Source: a virus. Taken from it: a stretch of DNA of 41,264 nucleotides. The stretch lies in the IMG/VR virus record IMGVR_UViG_3300015245_000722, positions 1 to 41,264 of that record, one strand, 5' to 3'. The position numbers were made by a program, and so were the translations under genes. Under the pieces are notes generated by a model. The model was not told the origin of the DNA. It saw nothing but the letters and a program-made list of their open reading frames with translations, and searched no databases. Numbering within the stretch: the stretch's first letter is position 1; the number at the start of each line of letters is the position of its first letter. Shown in pieces: positions 21,644 through 31,343 of this stretch.

Positions 21644-22324
21644 ATGGGTTCACCGATCAGCGTGAACATGCGCGCGCAGATCGCCGAGCTGCAGGCGCGC
21701 ATCGCCGTCCGCAAGGACAAGATGCAGCGCTTCGTCAAGGAAGGCATGCGGGAGGCCAAGCCCGTGGTGCGCGCGATCCTGCAGGACGAGCAGGGCAAGC
21801 GATTCAACGTCAAGCAAACTCGCTTCTTGAGGACCTGGCGGATCGGTGTGCGCAGCCCGCACACGATGATAGTCGAGAACATCATGAAGGGTTTCGGCCT
21901 GTTCGCCACCGGGGGTACGATCGGCCCTAGGCGTGGGCGCGCGCTCCTCATCCCGATCAACACGGCGGCCGGAACGCGCCTGGGCGTCAAGAAGTTTTAT
22001 CAGCTGATCGATTGGCTGCACCAGGAAAAGCTCCTGGTGGCCAAGAATGGCATCCTGTACGTGAAGCCTCCGATGAACACCTCGAGGCGCGGTGGTATCG
22101 GCATCGGCACTAGGGTGCAAAAGAAATTCAGGCAGCGGTTCAGCGGCTCGGACAGGCGACCGACCGGTTTCGATATCGTGCTGAACTCCGAGGGCCTCAC
22201 ACCGATTGCTGTCATCCGGCGGTCCATCACCCAGAAGAAGCGATGGGACATGGACACCATAGTCAGAGGCAGGATCATTCCTGTGATCCTGCAAGCAATC
22301 GAAGCCAAGGCCAAGGCCGGATGA
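21644..22324 (+). CDS. Phage structural protein, minor tail/DUF6441-like
   Basis: This 226-residue basic protein starts with a helical segment (AQIAELQARIAVRKDKMQRF) and continues with TWRIGVRSPHTM...FATGGTI and RRGRALLIPINTAAG. The RALLIP motif resembles DUF6441-type phage proteins that are thought to be minor tail or head-tail proteins. It is the first gene of the late region, in front of the terminase. Assignment is tentative. Confidence 0.55.
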   Translation: MGSPISVNMRAQIAELQARIAVRKDKMQRFVKEGMREAKPVVRAILQDEQGKRFNVKQTRFLRTWRIGVRSPHTMIVENIMKGFGLFATGGTIGPRRGRALLIPINTAAGTRLGVKKFYQLIDWLHQEKLLVAKNGILYVKPPMNTSRRGGIGIGTRVQKKFRQRFSGSDRRPTGFDIVLNSEGLTPIAVIRRSITQKKRWDMDTIVRGRIIPVILQAIEAKAKAG

Positions 22325-22506
22325 TGCGCCGCGCCGGCGGGCGGAGGCAGGAGCCGAGGGCATGCGGGCATCCGCAGTATGGGAGGGCCAGGCAGTCATG
22401 GTTTCACGGGTCCTTCCTGGCCTCACAGCGATCACGCGTAAAAACACCCCCAATCGCCCCCAGAGACACCGCTCGGGAGGTAGGTTAACTGGTCAGGTGA
22501 GCGTCT
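22325..22506. other. Gap before terminase, expected cos region
   Basis: This 182-base gap just before a Nu1/GpA-type terminase is where lambda-like phages keep cos. I see C-rich words (CACCCCCAATCGCCCCC near 22444-22460) but no clear match to lambda cosN, so the site is not assigned. Confidence 0.3.
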
Positions 22507-23103
22507 ATGGGAATCACAGTCAACCAGGCGCGGCTTGCTGAAATTCTGGGTCGGACGGACGTCACGATCTGGGAGTGGCAGGACGAAACTCCGCCGCTCC
22601 CGATCCTGAAGCGCGGAGCGAAGGGCGAAGAGCACGAATACGACACTGCGGCGGTGATCGCCTGGTGGATCGCGCGCGAAGTTGGGAAGGTCTCGGGCGG
22701 CTCACAAAAAGACCGGCTCGCGCGACTCCAGGGTGACAAGCTCGAGCTCGATCTCGCGCGCGAGCGCGGAGTGCTGGTGCCGGCGGAAGAAGTCAAGCCG
22801 CTGTGGGAGTCGAGGGTTCTGGCCGCGGCTGCGTTGATGGCGGCTCGCGCCTCGCGGCTTGCTGGGATTCTCGAGGCAACGCCTGGTCTTGAGGCGAAGC
22901 GCGATATTCTAAAAAAGGAGGACGCCGAGTTCCTGAAGAAACTCGGCGTCGAGGGAGAGCGCATGCAAGACGAACTTCAAAAATTGCTGGAGAAGGTATC
23001 CACGGCCGAGGCCGATGCCTTCCTGCAGAGGATCCGCGGCGATGACCAACAACGTACTATTCAACCTGATCAAGGAGGTGTGGGGCCGGCTAGTCCCGCC
23101 TGA
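22507..23103 (+). CDS. Terminase small subunit (Nu1-like)
   Basis: This 198-residue protein has the N-terminal winged HTH of Nu1 (VNQARLAEILGRTDVTIWEW, then YDTAAVIAWWIAR). The middle KLELDLARERGVLVPAEEVK motif is also typical, and a helical C-terminus follows. The small subunit recognises cos and loads the large subunit for packaging. It overlaps the large-subunit gene by 62 bases. Confidence 0.85.
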   Translation: MGITVNQARLAEILGRTDVTIWEWQDETPPLPILKRGAKGEEHEYDTAAVIAWWIAREVGKVSGGSQKDRLARLQGDKLELDLARERGVLVPAEEVKPLWESRVLAAAALMAARASRLAGILEATPGLEAKRDILKKEDAEFLKKLGVEGERMQDELQKLLEKVSTAEADAFLQRIRGDDQQRTIQPDQGGVGPASPA

Positions 23104-25132
23104 GAAGATCCCGCCGTCCGAATGGGCGGTCAAGCATCGCCGCATCTCGGGGATGACCGCGGAGATGTCCGGAGAGTACTCGTGGGCGATGTTCCCGCAT
23201 ATGCGGGCGATCATCGACACGTTCTTCGAGGCGGGCGTGCGCGGTATCCGCTGCATGAAGAGCTCGCAGGCCGGGTGGACGGAGACGGTCGCGACTTTGA
23301 TCGGCTACATCGCCGATATGATCCCGGCACCGATCCTGGTGCTCTTCCCGAAGGAGAAAAAGGGGAAGGAGTTCAACCTCGAGCGTTTCGAGCCGATGGT
23401 GCGCGAAACACCTCGCCTGGCGGCGAAGATCCCGCTGACTAGTCGTGAGAAAGGGATCACCCAGACCTTCAAGCTGTTCCCCGGGGGATGGCTCAAGTTC
23501 GTGCACTCACATTCCGCGGACGAAGTGAAATCTTCGTCGGCACGCTACGCGTTCGTCGAAGAGCCCGACGAGTGTGAGCAGGACGTGCGCGGGCAGGGCA
23601 GCACCGTCAAGCTGCTGCTCGAGCGCCTGAAGCAGTTCTTCGACACGTTCTCGATCATGGGCGGCTCGCCGACTTTGTCGGAGATCTCCGCGATCGAGGC
23701 GGAGATGGAGCTGACCGACAAGCGCAAATGGTTCGCGCCCTGTCACCACTGCCAGGGCGAGGTGGCGCTGGACGGCCAGGCGTGGGGTCTCGTTAAATAC
23801 AAAGAGGACCCGGCGCGCAGCCATCCGGTTTATGGCCACGTCGACCCCGAGACGGCCTATATGGTCTGTCTGCATTGCGGAGGGGAGTGGAGTGATGCGG
23901 AGCGCGCACGGAATTCGCGCGCGGGCAGGTTTATGGCCACGGCGCAATTCACCGGGCTCGCAGGCTTTTACATCAGCGACCTGATGAGCAGCTCGCCGGG
24001 AGCGGCGCTGCCGCGGCTGCTCGAGAAATACCTCGAGGCGAAGCATCGCGAGGCACAGGGCGATATTCGCGGACTGATCGAGTTCTGGAACAACCAGCTG
24101 GGCCTGGCGTTCAAGTACAAGTCGCCGGCGCCGGATATCGAGGAGCTCGAGGCGCGCGCGGAGGACTATCCCGAGCTCACGGTGCCGTGGGGCGGCCTGC
24201 GCCTGGCATGCGGTGTCGATGTCCAGGGCAATCGAATCGCGATCTCCGTGATCGCCTGGGGGCGGGGCGAGGAATCGTGGCGCATATACTGGGGCGAGAT
24301 CTTCGGCAATCCCAGCGATCATGACGATCCGGTCTGGACCGAGCTCGAGAGTTTCCTGTTCCGGCCTTACCGGCACGCCAATGGCGCGGAGCTGTTTATC
24401 GAGGCGACCTCGATCGATGCCGGCGACGGCAATACGTCGGACGCCGTGTACTGGTTCTGCCGCAAGCATCGCATGCGCGGAGTAATGGCGATCCGCGGAG
24501 TGGAGACCGGCGAGATTTTCCGCGTGCCGCGCCCGATCGATCCGGGCACGCGCGTGACCAAGGCCGCGAAGTACGGCCTGCAGGTCTATCTGGTGGGCAC
24601 GGAGAAAGCGAAGGACCTGATCATCGGCTTCGGCGAGCATGGCGGCCGACTGCGGCTCTCCGAGAAGGACGAGCAAGGGCGCGCCATCACAGGCCGCGGG
24701 CCAGGGCGCATGCACTGGTATCGAGGAATCCGCGGAGATTGGTACGCGCAAGTCGTCTCCGAAGTGAAAGCGCCGATGAAGAATCGGCCGCGCACCAGGC
24801 TCTACTGGCAGGTCAAGCAGGGCGTGCGCAACGAGGGCCTGGATACCGAGGTCTATGGGCTCCACGCCTCGCGGCGTCTGAAGATCAACCTCATGACCGA
24901 GGCCCAGTGGGTCGCGATCGAGGAAAAGCTGCGGCAGCCGGATCTGGCCGGCATCGCCGCGAAAGAGTCGAATACTTCGCCCCCAGAAGCAGCATCGCCC
25001 CGGCCGGCAGAACAACCCGCAGTTGCGCCGGTCGGGGCAGTCAGGGCCCAGCCTCCGCTCGATCCCTTGCTGGCCCAGCTCGAGCAAGGCGATATCGGGC
25101 GCGCCGAGATCGAGCAGCCGCAACCCTACTAA
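23042..25132 (+). CDS. Terminase large subunit (GpA family)
   Basis: This 696-residue packaging motor and nuclease has the N-terminal ATPase with a Walker A-like KSSQAGWTE (about residues 76-84) and Walker B region RYAFVEEPDE. Zinc-like CHHCQGE and CLHCGGEW motifs follow, and then the nuclease domain with VDVQGNRI. The start at 23042 was chosen over an upstream in-frame ATG (23015) because AGAGGA lies about 10 bases before it. GpA-type terminases usually cut at cos, giving cohesive ends. Confidence 0.92.
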   Translation: MTNNVLFNLIKEVWGRLVPPEKIPPSEWAVKHRRISGMTAEMSGEYSWAMFPHMRAIIDTFFEAGVRGIRCMKSSQAGWTETVATLIGYIADMIPAPILVLFPKEKKGKEFNLERFEPMVRETPRLAAKIPLTSREKGITQTFKLFPGGWLKFVHSHSADEVKSSSARYAFVEEPDECEQDVRGQGSTVKLLLERLKQFFDTFSIMGGSPTLSEISAIEAEMELTDKRKWFAPCHHCQGEVALDGQAWGLVKYKEDPARSHPVYGHVDPETAYMVCLHCGGEWSDAERARNSRAGRFMATAQFTGLAGFYISDLMSSSPGAALPRLLEKYLEAKHREAQGDIRGLIEFWNNQLGLAFKYKSPAPDIEELEARAEDYPELTVPWGGLRLACGVDVQGNRIAISVIAWGRGEESWRIYWGEIFGNPSDHDDPVWTELESFLFRPYRHANGAELFIEATSIDAGDGNTSDAVYWFCRKHRMRGVMAIRGVETGEIFRVPRPIDPGTRVTKAAKYGLQVYLVGTEKAKDLIIGFGEHGGRLRLSEKDEQGRAITGRGPGRMHWYRGIRGDWYAQVVSEVKAPMKNRPRTRLYWQVKQGVRNEGLDTEVYGLHASRRLKINLMTEAQWVAIEEKLRQPDLAGIAAKESNTSPPEAASPRPAEQPAVAPVGAVRAQPPLDPLLAQLEQGDIGRAEIEQPQPY

Positions 25133-25141
25133 GGAGCCACG

Positions 25142-25375
25142 ATGGCGGATCTCACCACCTTGCAAATCTGGCTCGCGGATGCGGAGGCAGCCCTGCAGGC
25201 TCTCCAGATCGGTGCCCAGGAGATGCAGATCGACCATGGCGACATGCGCGTCGCCTATACCAAGGCCGACACGGCCAGGCTGCAGAGCTATATCGATAGC
25301 CTGCGCGCGCAGATCGCCGCTGCGGGCGGAACGGTCTCGGGTCTGCGGCGGCGCGCGCTTATGGTGGATCTGTAG
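25142..25375 (+). CDS. Head-tail connector, gpW-like
   Basis: This 77-residue protein has the gpW pattern, from LTTLQIWLADAEAALQALQI to YIDSLRAQIAAAGG. gpW joins the packaged head to the tail in lambda. It lies between terminase and portal genes, as in lambda, and has an AAGGAG site before the ATG. Confidence 0.85.
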   Translation: MADLTTLQIWLADAEAALQALQIGAQEMQIDHGDMRVAYTKADTARLQSYIDSLRAQIAAAGGTVSGLRRRALMVDL

Positions 25376-25378
25376 ACG

Positions 25379-26983
25379 ATGGGCGCGGTTCTCGGCAGGG
25401 GCCGCTCGCGACGCGGGCTGCTGCAGGCTTCAACCTCGGGCGGCAGAAGCCACAATCTCGGCGGGCATGCCTATGCCGGCGCGAGCTGGTATTCGCCCGA
25501 CCTGCGCGGCTGGCATCCGTCCATCGGAAGCGCGGACGCGGATATCCTGCCCGAGCTCGACACGCTGCGGCCGCGTTCGCGCGACCTGGTGCGCAACCAT
25601 GGCGTCGCCAATGGCGCGCAGCAGACGATCCTCGACAACGTCCTTGGCTGCGGGCTCTGGCTCGCGCCGACGCCCGATTACGTCATTCTCAACAAAGACC
25701 GCAAGTGGGCGAGCGAATGGCGCCGCCCGGTCAAGGCCAAGTGGCGCGCCTTCGCGGAGACGACCTTCTGCGATGCGGGCGAGAGCCTGACGCTCGATGG
25801 CCTGGCGACGCAGGTCTTTCGCGGAGGCTGGGAGAACGGCGACGGCCTCGCGCTGCCGCTGTGGCTGCCGCAGCCTGGTTATCAATCCGCTACGCGAATC
25901 CAGGTGATCGAGTCCGACCGCCTGAGCAACCCGAATTTCCAGGTCGATACCGAGTTTCTCCGTGGGGGAGTCGAGATTAACCAGTACGGCGCGCCGCAGG
26001 CGTACTGGATCCGCAAGGCGCATCCGGGCGACCGCTTCTGGTTCATGAACGGGCAGCCGGCGATCTGGGAGCGCGTCGCGGCGAAAACGCCGTGGGGCCG
26101 CAGGAAAGTCATCCATGCCCACGATAAGGGCCGCGCCGGGCAAACGCGCGGAGTACCTGCGCTCGCCTCGGTGCTGCAGCAATTCAAGGTGATGGGTGAC
26201 TACCAGCGTGCGGAGCTCAAGTCCGCGGCGGTGAACGCGATGGTGGCCCTGGTTACCGAATCCTCCATCGGCCAGGAAGGCCTGGTCGAGCTGCTCTCCG
26301 GCAATCCGGATGCGCTCAAGCGCTACCAGGACGGTCTCACCAACCGCAACCGCTCCGCGATCAACTATCGCGAAGGTTTGATCGTGCCGCTGTCGCTGGG
26401 CGAGAAGATCTCGAGCTTCAGCCCGGCGCGTCCGTCGACAGCGTACGAACCGTTCACCGATACGGTGTTCAAGCATATCGCCGTTGGCCTGAACATCCCG
26501 TACGAGCTGCTGATGAAGGACTTCAGCAAGACCAACTACTCCTCGGCGCGCGCATCGCTGCTCGAGGCGTGGCGGTTCTTCTTCGGCCGGCGCGACTGGC
26601 TCGCGCAGATGTTCTACCAGGTTGTATACGAGCTGTGGTTCGAGGAGATGGTCGATGCCGGTGAGATCGAAGCGCCCGGCTTCTACGATGCCCGGTATGC
26701 ATGGACCCGCGCCCGCTGGATCGGCCCGGGCCGCGGCTGGGTCGATCCGCTCAAGGAAGCGCAGGCCTCCGAGCTGCGCATGGACATCTTCGTCTCCTCG
26801 CTCGAGGACGAATGCGCGGAGCAGGGCAAGGACTGGGAAGACCTGCTCGAGCAGATCGCGGAGGAAGAATCGCGGCTGAAGGAGCTCAAGCTCACGCGCG
26901 ATAGGGTCGCGAAGACCCTGCAGCCCAAGGGCGCGACGGATACCGGCCAGATGACGGAAGAAAAACCCGCAGTTCCCGCGTAG
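25379..26983 (+). CDS. Portal protein (lambda gpB-like)
   Basis: This 534-residue protein begins with an unstructured segment and continues with DTLRPRSRDLVRNHGVANGA (residues 61-80), typical of lambda-type portals. The central ALASVLQQFKVMGDYQRAEL and the later PYELLMKDFSKTNYSSARAS are also family marks. The portal ring sits at one vertex and is the passage for DNA. It begins three bases after the gpW-like stop. Confidence 0.92.
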   Translation: MGAVLGRGRSRRGLLQASTSGGRSHNLGGHAYAGASWYSPDLRGWHPSIGSADADILPELDTLRPRSRDLVRNHGVANGAQQTILDNVLGCGLWLAPTPDYVILNKDRKWASEWRRPVKAKWRAFAETTFCDAGESLTLDGLATQVFRGGWENGDGLALPLWLPQPGYQSATRIQVIESDRLSNPNFQVDTEFLRGGVEINQYGAPQAYWIRKAHPGDRFWFMNGQPAIWERVAAKTPWGRRKVIHAHDKGRAGQTRGVPALASVLQQFKVMGDYQRAELKSAAVNAMVALVTESSIGQEGLVELLSGNPDALKRYQDGLTNRNRSAINYREGLIVPLSLGEKISSFSPARPSTAYEPFTDTVFKHIAVGLNIPYELLMKDFSKTNYSSARASLLEAWRFFFGRRDWLAQMFYQVVYELWFEEMVDAGEIEAPGFYDARYAWTRARWIGPGRGWVDPLKEAQASELRMDIFVSSLEDECAEQGKDWEDLLEQIAEEESRLKELKLTRDRVAKTLQPKGATDTGQMTEEKPAVPA

Positions 26984-27073
26984 TCCGCAAGTCCCGAATC
27001 GCAAGGCAATCTGCCCGCGCTGTTTCCCGGCGCCGGCTTCGTTCGAACTCGAAACAATCAACAGGAGGACCGC

Positions 27074-27346
27074 ATGGCGCAATTGCTGAAGAAAGGTACC
27101 CCAGTGCGCACCGCCTCGGTCACCGGGGTCGTCAAGGGTATGAAAGTCAGCGATGACGGGGAGACGCTCCACTATCTGGTCGCGTACCGCGAGCATGGGT
27201 TGGACGGCACGCCTGCCGGCGATCCGATCGAGCGCTACTTCCTGCCCGAGGAGATCGTCGTCGACTTCGAGGCCCTCGAGGCCGCCATCAAGGCGGCGGC
27301 CGTAACCGCGGAGCAGTCCGCGGCAGCCAAGGGAGAGCAGGCATGA
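27074..27346 (+). CDS. Small hypothetical structural-module protein
   Basis: This 90-residue protein looks like a small beta-barrel ([15 protein letters not shown], then [10 protein letters not shown]) with an Ala-rich helical tail. It has a strong AGGAGG site and overlaps the next ATG by four bases. It opens an extra module between portal and protease that is absent in lambda. Function unknown. Confidence 0.65.
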   Translation: MAQLLKKGTPVRTASVTGVVKGMKVSDDGETLHYLVAYREHGLDGTPAGDPIERYFLPEEIVVDFEALEAAIKAAAVTAEQSAAAKGEQA

Positions 27347-28092
27347 GCGACTTCCACAAGAAGACCGGCGAGCGCGGAGACGCGAAAGACCTGCCGGGCG
27401 TCTTCGTCGGCAAGCACACCGAGCTCGACGAAGGGTTCCCGCTCAAGGGCACCTACGGCTTCAAGTGCGTCGGTCCGCGCGAGGACGCGCGCGAGGAGTA
27501 CAACCGGCTGATCGCGAGCGCGGGCGAAGACGTCGACGTGCACCACGTCGTCCGCGTCCACGCGCACGACGTGGTCTTGTTCGAGGCGGACGTCCTGCTT
27601 CCCGACGAGCCCGAGCTGCGGGCCCGGGCCGAGGCCTTGCTCGAGCAAAAGTGGACGGACGCTATCGAGAACACGGTGGTGACCGTCGGCAAGAACCATA
27701 TCCTCGATACGGAGCTCTCGGGCAGCTCCTACACCGCGGCCTGGTTCATGGGCCTCATCTCGCTGACCTCGTTCTCCGCGATTGCGGCCGGCGACACCAT
27801 GGCCTCGCATGCGGGCTGGCTCGAGGCCGGATCGGCCAACAATCCGACCTACTCGCAGTCCACGCGTCCGGCGCCGGCGTTCTCGGCGGCTTCGGCCGGG
27901 TCGAAATCGACCTCGGCCGCCGTGGTGTTCTCGATCACCAGCACCGGGACGGCAAAAGGCGGGTTCCTGAATACCGTCTCGACCAAGGACGGGACCACCG
28001 GGACCTTGCTCTCCGCTGGGCTCTTCACCGGCGGCGACAAGGCGGTCGCGAACGGCGACACGCTCAACGTGACCTATTCACTCTCGGTGTAA
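27343..28092 (+). CDS. Phage structural protein, unknown
   Basis: This 249-residue protein has an N-terminal soluble part and a C-terminal part with [31 protein letters not shown] and [12 protein letters not shown]. The latter pattern occurs widely in phage structural proteins of unknown place in the particle. The C-terminal part is beta-rich. It overlaps the upstream gene by four bases. Confidence 0.7.
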   Translation: MSDFHKKTGERGDAKDLPGVFVGKHTELDEGFPLKGTYGFKCVGPREDAREEYNRLIASAGEDVDVHHVVRVHAHDVVLFEADVLLPDEPELRARAEALLEQKWTDAIENTVVTVGKNHILDTELSGSSYTAAWFMGLISLTSFSAIAAGDTMASHAGWLEAGSANNPTYSQSTRPAPAFSAASAGSKSTSAAVVFSITSTGTAKGGFLNTVSTKDGTTGTLLSAGLFTGGDKAVANGDTLNVTYSLSV

Positions 28093-28102
28093 GGAGCAAG
28101 AC

Positions 28103-29914
28103 ATGAAGAAAATTCTCGCGGCAGTTTTCGCGCTCGCCTTGGTCGGCGCCGCCGATGCCGGCATCGTATGGCAGGTTGCATCGAACCCGACGAACAAGGC
28201 GGCACTCACGCGCACCACGCAACCTGATGCCGGGAAGGCGAACGTGGGCGACCCCTGCGAGGATCCAGTGATCGCGATCGTCGGCAAGAACCAATGGCAC
28301 GCCCTTAAGGGCACCGCTGCGCCGAACATGCGCTTGGCGCCCTGCGTGGCGATTACTGTGGCGGATCCGCCCCCTCCCGTGCCAGTTCCCGTGCCTGTCC
28401 CGCCGGCACCGCCCGCACCGGACCCCGCGCCGACTCCGATCCCGATTCCTGCCCCGACACCCGTCCCTGCACCCGACCCAGCGCCTGCGCCGCCGCCTGC
28501 TGTCCGCGGCGCGCTCGCGATCTTCTTCACCGACATCATCACTGGGCCGAACTCGGGCGGGGAGGGCGGCAATGGCGCCTATCTGACCCTCTACGGCAGG
28601 GGCTTCGGCTCCCTGCAGGCCGATTCGATCGTGACGATCGGCGGGGCGCAGGTGGCCTCCTACAAGCAGTGGTCGGACGCCAAGGTGACCGTGCAGCCCG
28701 GGCCCGGTGTCGCGGGCGGGCCGATCCAGGTCAAGGTGGCGGGCGCGAGCTCGAACGCCGACCAGGCCTTCACCGTGGTCGCGGGCAAGATCTGGTTCGT
28801 CTCCCTGGCGGGCAACGATTCGACCTGCGCCGCCGGCGACATCACCAAGCCCTGCCGCCTCATCACACAGACCTTCGAGCGCGCCGCCTTCGCGCCCGGC
28901 GACCACCTGGTGGTGCGCGGGGGAACCTGGAGCGACGTCTACGCGCAATACGGGTCCTTCTTCTCGATCCACCACAAGAGCGGCACCGCGGCCGCGCCCA
29001 TGGCGTTCCTGTGCTATCCCGGCGAGGCCTGCAACCTGGTGCGCACCACGCAGAGCCGCGGCATCCATATGTTCTCGACGACCGGCCACGTCGTCATCGC
29101 CGGCTTCTCGATCGACGGCAAGGGCCATGGTCTGAGCATTGCGCCCGAGCAGGGCAACGACGACGTGCGCGTCGTCAACAACGAGGTGATGAACTACTTC
29201 GAGGATTCGGGCGGCGCCGCCACCATCGAATTCAGCGGCACGCGCATCAAGGTCCTGGGCAACCGCCTGCACGACAACGGCGGCTCGAAGCTCTACCACG
29301 CGATCTATGGCGACTGCCGTGCGGCGACGGTCGACGATGTCGAGGTCGCCTGGAACACGATCAGCAACCAGACCGGCGGCCGCGGCATCCAGTTCTACTG
29401 CTCCGACGATACGCGCGTGATGACCAACCTGGTCGCGCACCACAACGTCATCCACGACATCCACCTGGACGGCATCATCTTCTCCAGCAACAGCGGCGCG
29501 GGCGCTGTGGCGCACCACAACGTCGTCTACCGCACGGGCAGCAAGGCGCTCCAAGGGCCGAGCACCGACGCCGGTGTGGCGGGCGGTTGCATCCGCTTCG
29601 CCTCGAGCAAGGTCGCGGCGCAGATCTTCAACAACACCCTCGCCGACTGCGGCCTTGATGGTGATCCGGATTCTGCGGCGATCCGTGCCGATATCATCGG
29701 CAGCGTCTCATTCCGCGACAACATCGTGGCGGACAAGAAATTCTCGAACGGTTTCCCCTCGGGATTCACCGCCGGCGGCAATGTCTGGTTCGGCGCGGCG
29801 AAGCCTGCTATCGACGTGACCGGCCTGACTGTCGATCCGCTCTTCGTCGACCGCCTTAACTACGATCTGCATCTGCTGCCCGCTAGCACGGCGCTGGGCA
29901 AAGGGGCGTTCTGA
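28103..29914 (+). CDS. Signal-peptide beta-helix protein with IPT/TIG domain
   Basis: This 603-residue protein has a Sec signal peptide (residues 1-19), a Pro-rich linker with PVPVP-type repeats (about 88-137), an IPT/TIG domain (about 150-230, AYLTLYGRGFGSLQADSIVT), and a right-handed beta-helix (about 235-600) with NNEVMNYFED, HDNGGSK and HHNVIHDIHLDG turns. Such helices occur in pectate-lyase-like enzymes and phage tailspikes. A signal peptide on a late phage gene is odd: it might be exported by the host or be a tail component whose leader is not used. A strong AAGGAG site precedes the ATG. Confidence 0.75.
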   Translation: MKKILAAVFALALVGAADAGIVWQVASNPTNKAALTRTTQPDAGKANVGDPCEDPVIAIVGKNQWHALKGTAAPNMRLAPCVAITVADPPPPVPVPVPVPPAPPAPDPAPTPIPIPAPTPVPAPDPAPAPPPAVRGALAIFFTDIITGPNSGGEGGNGAYLTLYGRGFGSLQADSIVTIGGAQVASYKQWSDAKVTVQPGPGVAGGPIQVKVAGASSNADQAFTVVAGKIWFVSLAGNDSTCAAGDITKPCRLITQTFERAAFAPGDHLVVRGGTWSDVYAQYGSFFSIHHKSGTAAAPMAFLCYPGEACNLVRTTQSRGIHMFSTTGHVVIAGFSIDGKGHGLSIAPEQGNDDVRVVNNEVMNYFEDSGGAATIEFSGTRIKVLGNRLHDNGGSKLYHAIYGDCRAATVDDVEVAWNTISNQTGGRGIQFYCSDDTRVMTNLVAHHNVIHDIHLDGIIFSSNSGAGAVAHHNVVYRTGSKALQGPSTDAGVAGGCIRFASSKVAAQIFNNTLADCGLDGDPDSAAIRADIIGSVSFRDNIVADKKFSNGFPSGFTAGGNVWFGAAKPAIDVTGLTVDPLFVDRLNYDLHLLPASTALGKGAF

Positions 29915-29923
29915 GGTAGCGCG

Positions 29924-31339
29924 GTGGCCAACCCGCTCGTCCGCTCGGGTAACTATGGCTCTAGCACCATAGGCGACTCCGTCCTTAATAATGGGACGAT
30001 GACGCGCCGCATTCCGAATCCGGACGGGGTGCCTCCTGGGAATACGATCCTCGTCGGGCTGAAGTTCAGCTCGTCGCTCGGCAGCCTGGCAGGCGGGTTG
30101 AAGGTAAGGGACGACAAGGGTAATACCTACACGGGCGTCGATGGCGGGTGGGACGGCAGCGCGATGGGGTGCGCGCTGTTCCGCTCGATCAACGTCAAGG
30201 GCCGGGTGAGGCGTGTCTTCATCGACAACGTCAGCGGCGACAACATGACGGATTTCATGGTGTCGATCGTCGACATACCAGACATTGCGTCATTCGACCT
30301 GGCGAACAAGGCCACGGGCAGCGGCACGGCCATGACCGGCGGCGCGCTGGCGGTGGGAGCGACCGGCCGCTTCATCATCCAGTTTTCTTGGCGCGTCGGA
30401 TCGGGTGCGGATCACACGACCACCCTTACACCGACTACGCACGCGAACATTGTGTGGACAAACGACAACGAGAACACCAACGAGGGGCACTGCGTCCAGT
30501 CTGGAGTGTACAACTCGGCCAGTTCGATCACGCCGCAGTGCGACGCTGGCACGACCACCACCGGATGGATCACCGTGTCGGCAGCCTTCGTGGTGGGAGA
30601 CTCCGGGCGGGGAGTTCCACCTGGCCTGTTCGTTCGTGGTCTGCACCACGTCGGCATCCTGAATCCGAACCCGACGCCGGTACACATCCGGCACACCTTC
30701 AAGGGAAACCTCGGGCTCGTCATGAACTCGGGTGGAGTGCCGACGCACGCGCTCGTGACCGCCATCAGCGGCACGAACAATTGGTCGCGCGAGACGCCGA
30801 TCGCGCAGAACGACGCCAACAACATCATGATGTGGGCGCCGGTCACGACGGCGGTGGACGACATGACGCTCACGCTCAACGATGGGCTCGGCGACCTGAC
30901 GCACATGCTGTGCGACATAGCGGGGGCCGATTCTATTGCGCCCAAGGTCTTCTACGATCACGTGACTGGGAACCAGTCGGTGACCGCGCCAATTACTACG
31001 TTCACGCGCGCGCCCTCGGCGGTCGGCAACATGACCTTCAGCCAGGTCTCCTGGGCGAGCGGCACGGCGGACGATCTGCTCGATCAGCAGATGGTCTTCT
31101 ACTCCGACAACTGGGACGGAGAGCCGGTGGACGGACCGACCAACGGAGACGAGAACAACGGATTCGGAATGCACCTGGCGCAAGACACCAATCGCCACGA
31201 CTGGACCTTCCATCGCACCGCGGCCTCGATCGGTGCGGGGAATTGGGAGGCGACGATTATCGAATTCAAGGCCGCGCCGATAGTCGGCGCCTCGGTGCCT
31301 CTCGCGCTGCCGCAGTGGCCGTCAAGACTAGGAGCATGA
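29924..31339 (+). CDS. Beta-rich structural protein, unknown
   Basis: This 471-residue protein is mostly beta strand, with repeated Thr/Asn-rich turns and no membrane or catalytic motif that I can see. A GTG start at 29924 has GAGG seven bases upstream. The series ...ILVGLKFSSSLG...KVRDDKGNTYTGVDG resembles particle-surface proteins found beside glycine-rich tail proteins. It may be part of a fibre or decoration. No family is named with certainty. Confidence 0.6.
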   Translation: MANPLVRSGNYGSSTIGDSVLNNGTMTRRIPNPDGVPPGNTILVGLKFSSSLGSLAGGLKVRDDKGNTYTGVDGGWDGSAMGCALFRSINVKGRVRRVFIDNVSGDNMTDFMVSIVDIPDIASFDLANKATGSGTAMTGGALAVGATGRFIIQFSWRVGSGADHTTTLTPTTHANIVWTNDNENTNEGHCVQSGVYNSASSITPQCDAGTTTTGWITVSAAFVVGDSGRGVPPGLFVRGLHHVGILNPNPTPVHIRHTFKGNLGLVMNSGGVPTHALVTAISGTNNWSRETPIAQNDANNIMMWAPVTTAVDDMTLTLNDGLGDLTHMLCDIAGADSIAPKVFYDHVTGNQSVTAPITTFTRAPSAVGNMTFSQVSWASGTADDLLDQQMVFYSDNWDGEPVDGPTNGDENNGFGMHLAQDTNRHDWTFHRTAASIGAGNWEATIIEFKAAPIVGASVPLALPQWPSRLGA

Positions 31340-31343
31340 AACG

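Noticed and set aside
22325-22506. Exact cos site before the terminase
   Set aside because: Position is right, but no convincing match to known cosN could be seen, so only the region is noted.
23507-27196. Two long minus-strand open frames (about 576 and 588 codons)
   Set aside because: They are antisense to the large terminase and portal genes, which are firmly identified.
28064-29554. Long minus-strand frame of 496 codons opposite the beta-helix gene
   Set aside because: Composition is typical of a shadow (many Arg/Asp/Val), with no family; the plus strand has signal peptide, linker and domain order.
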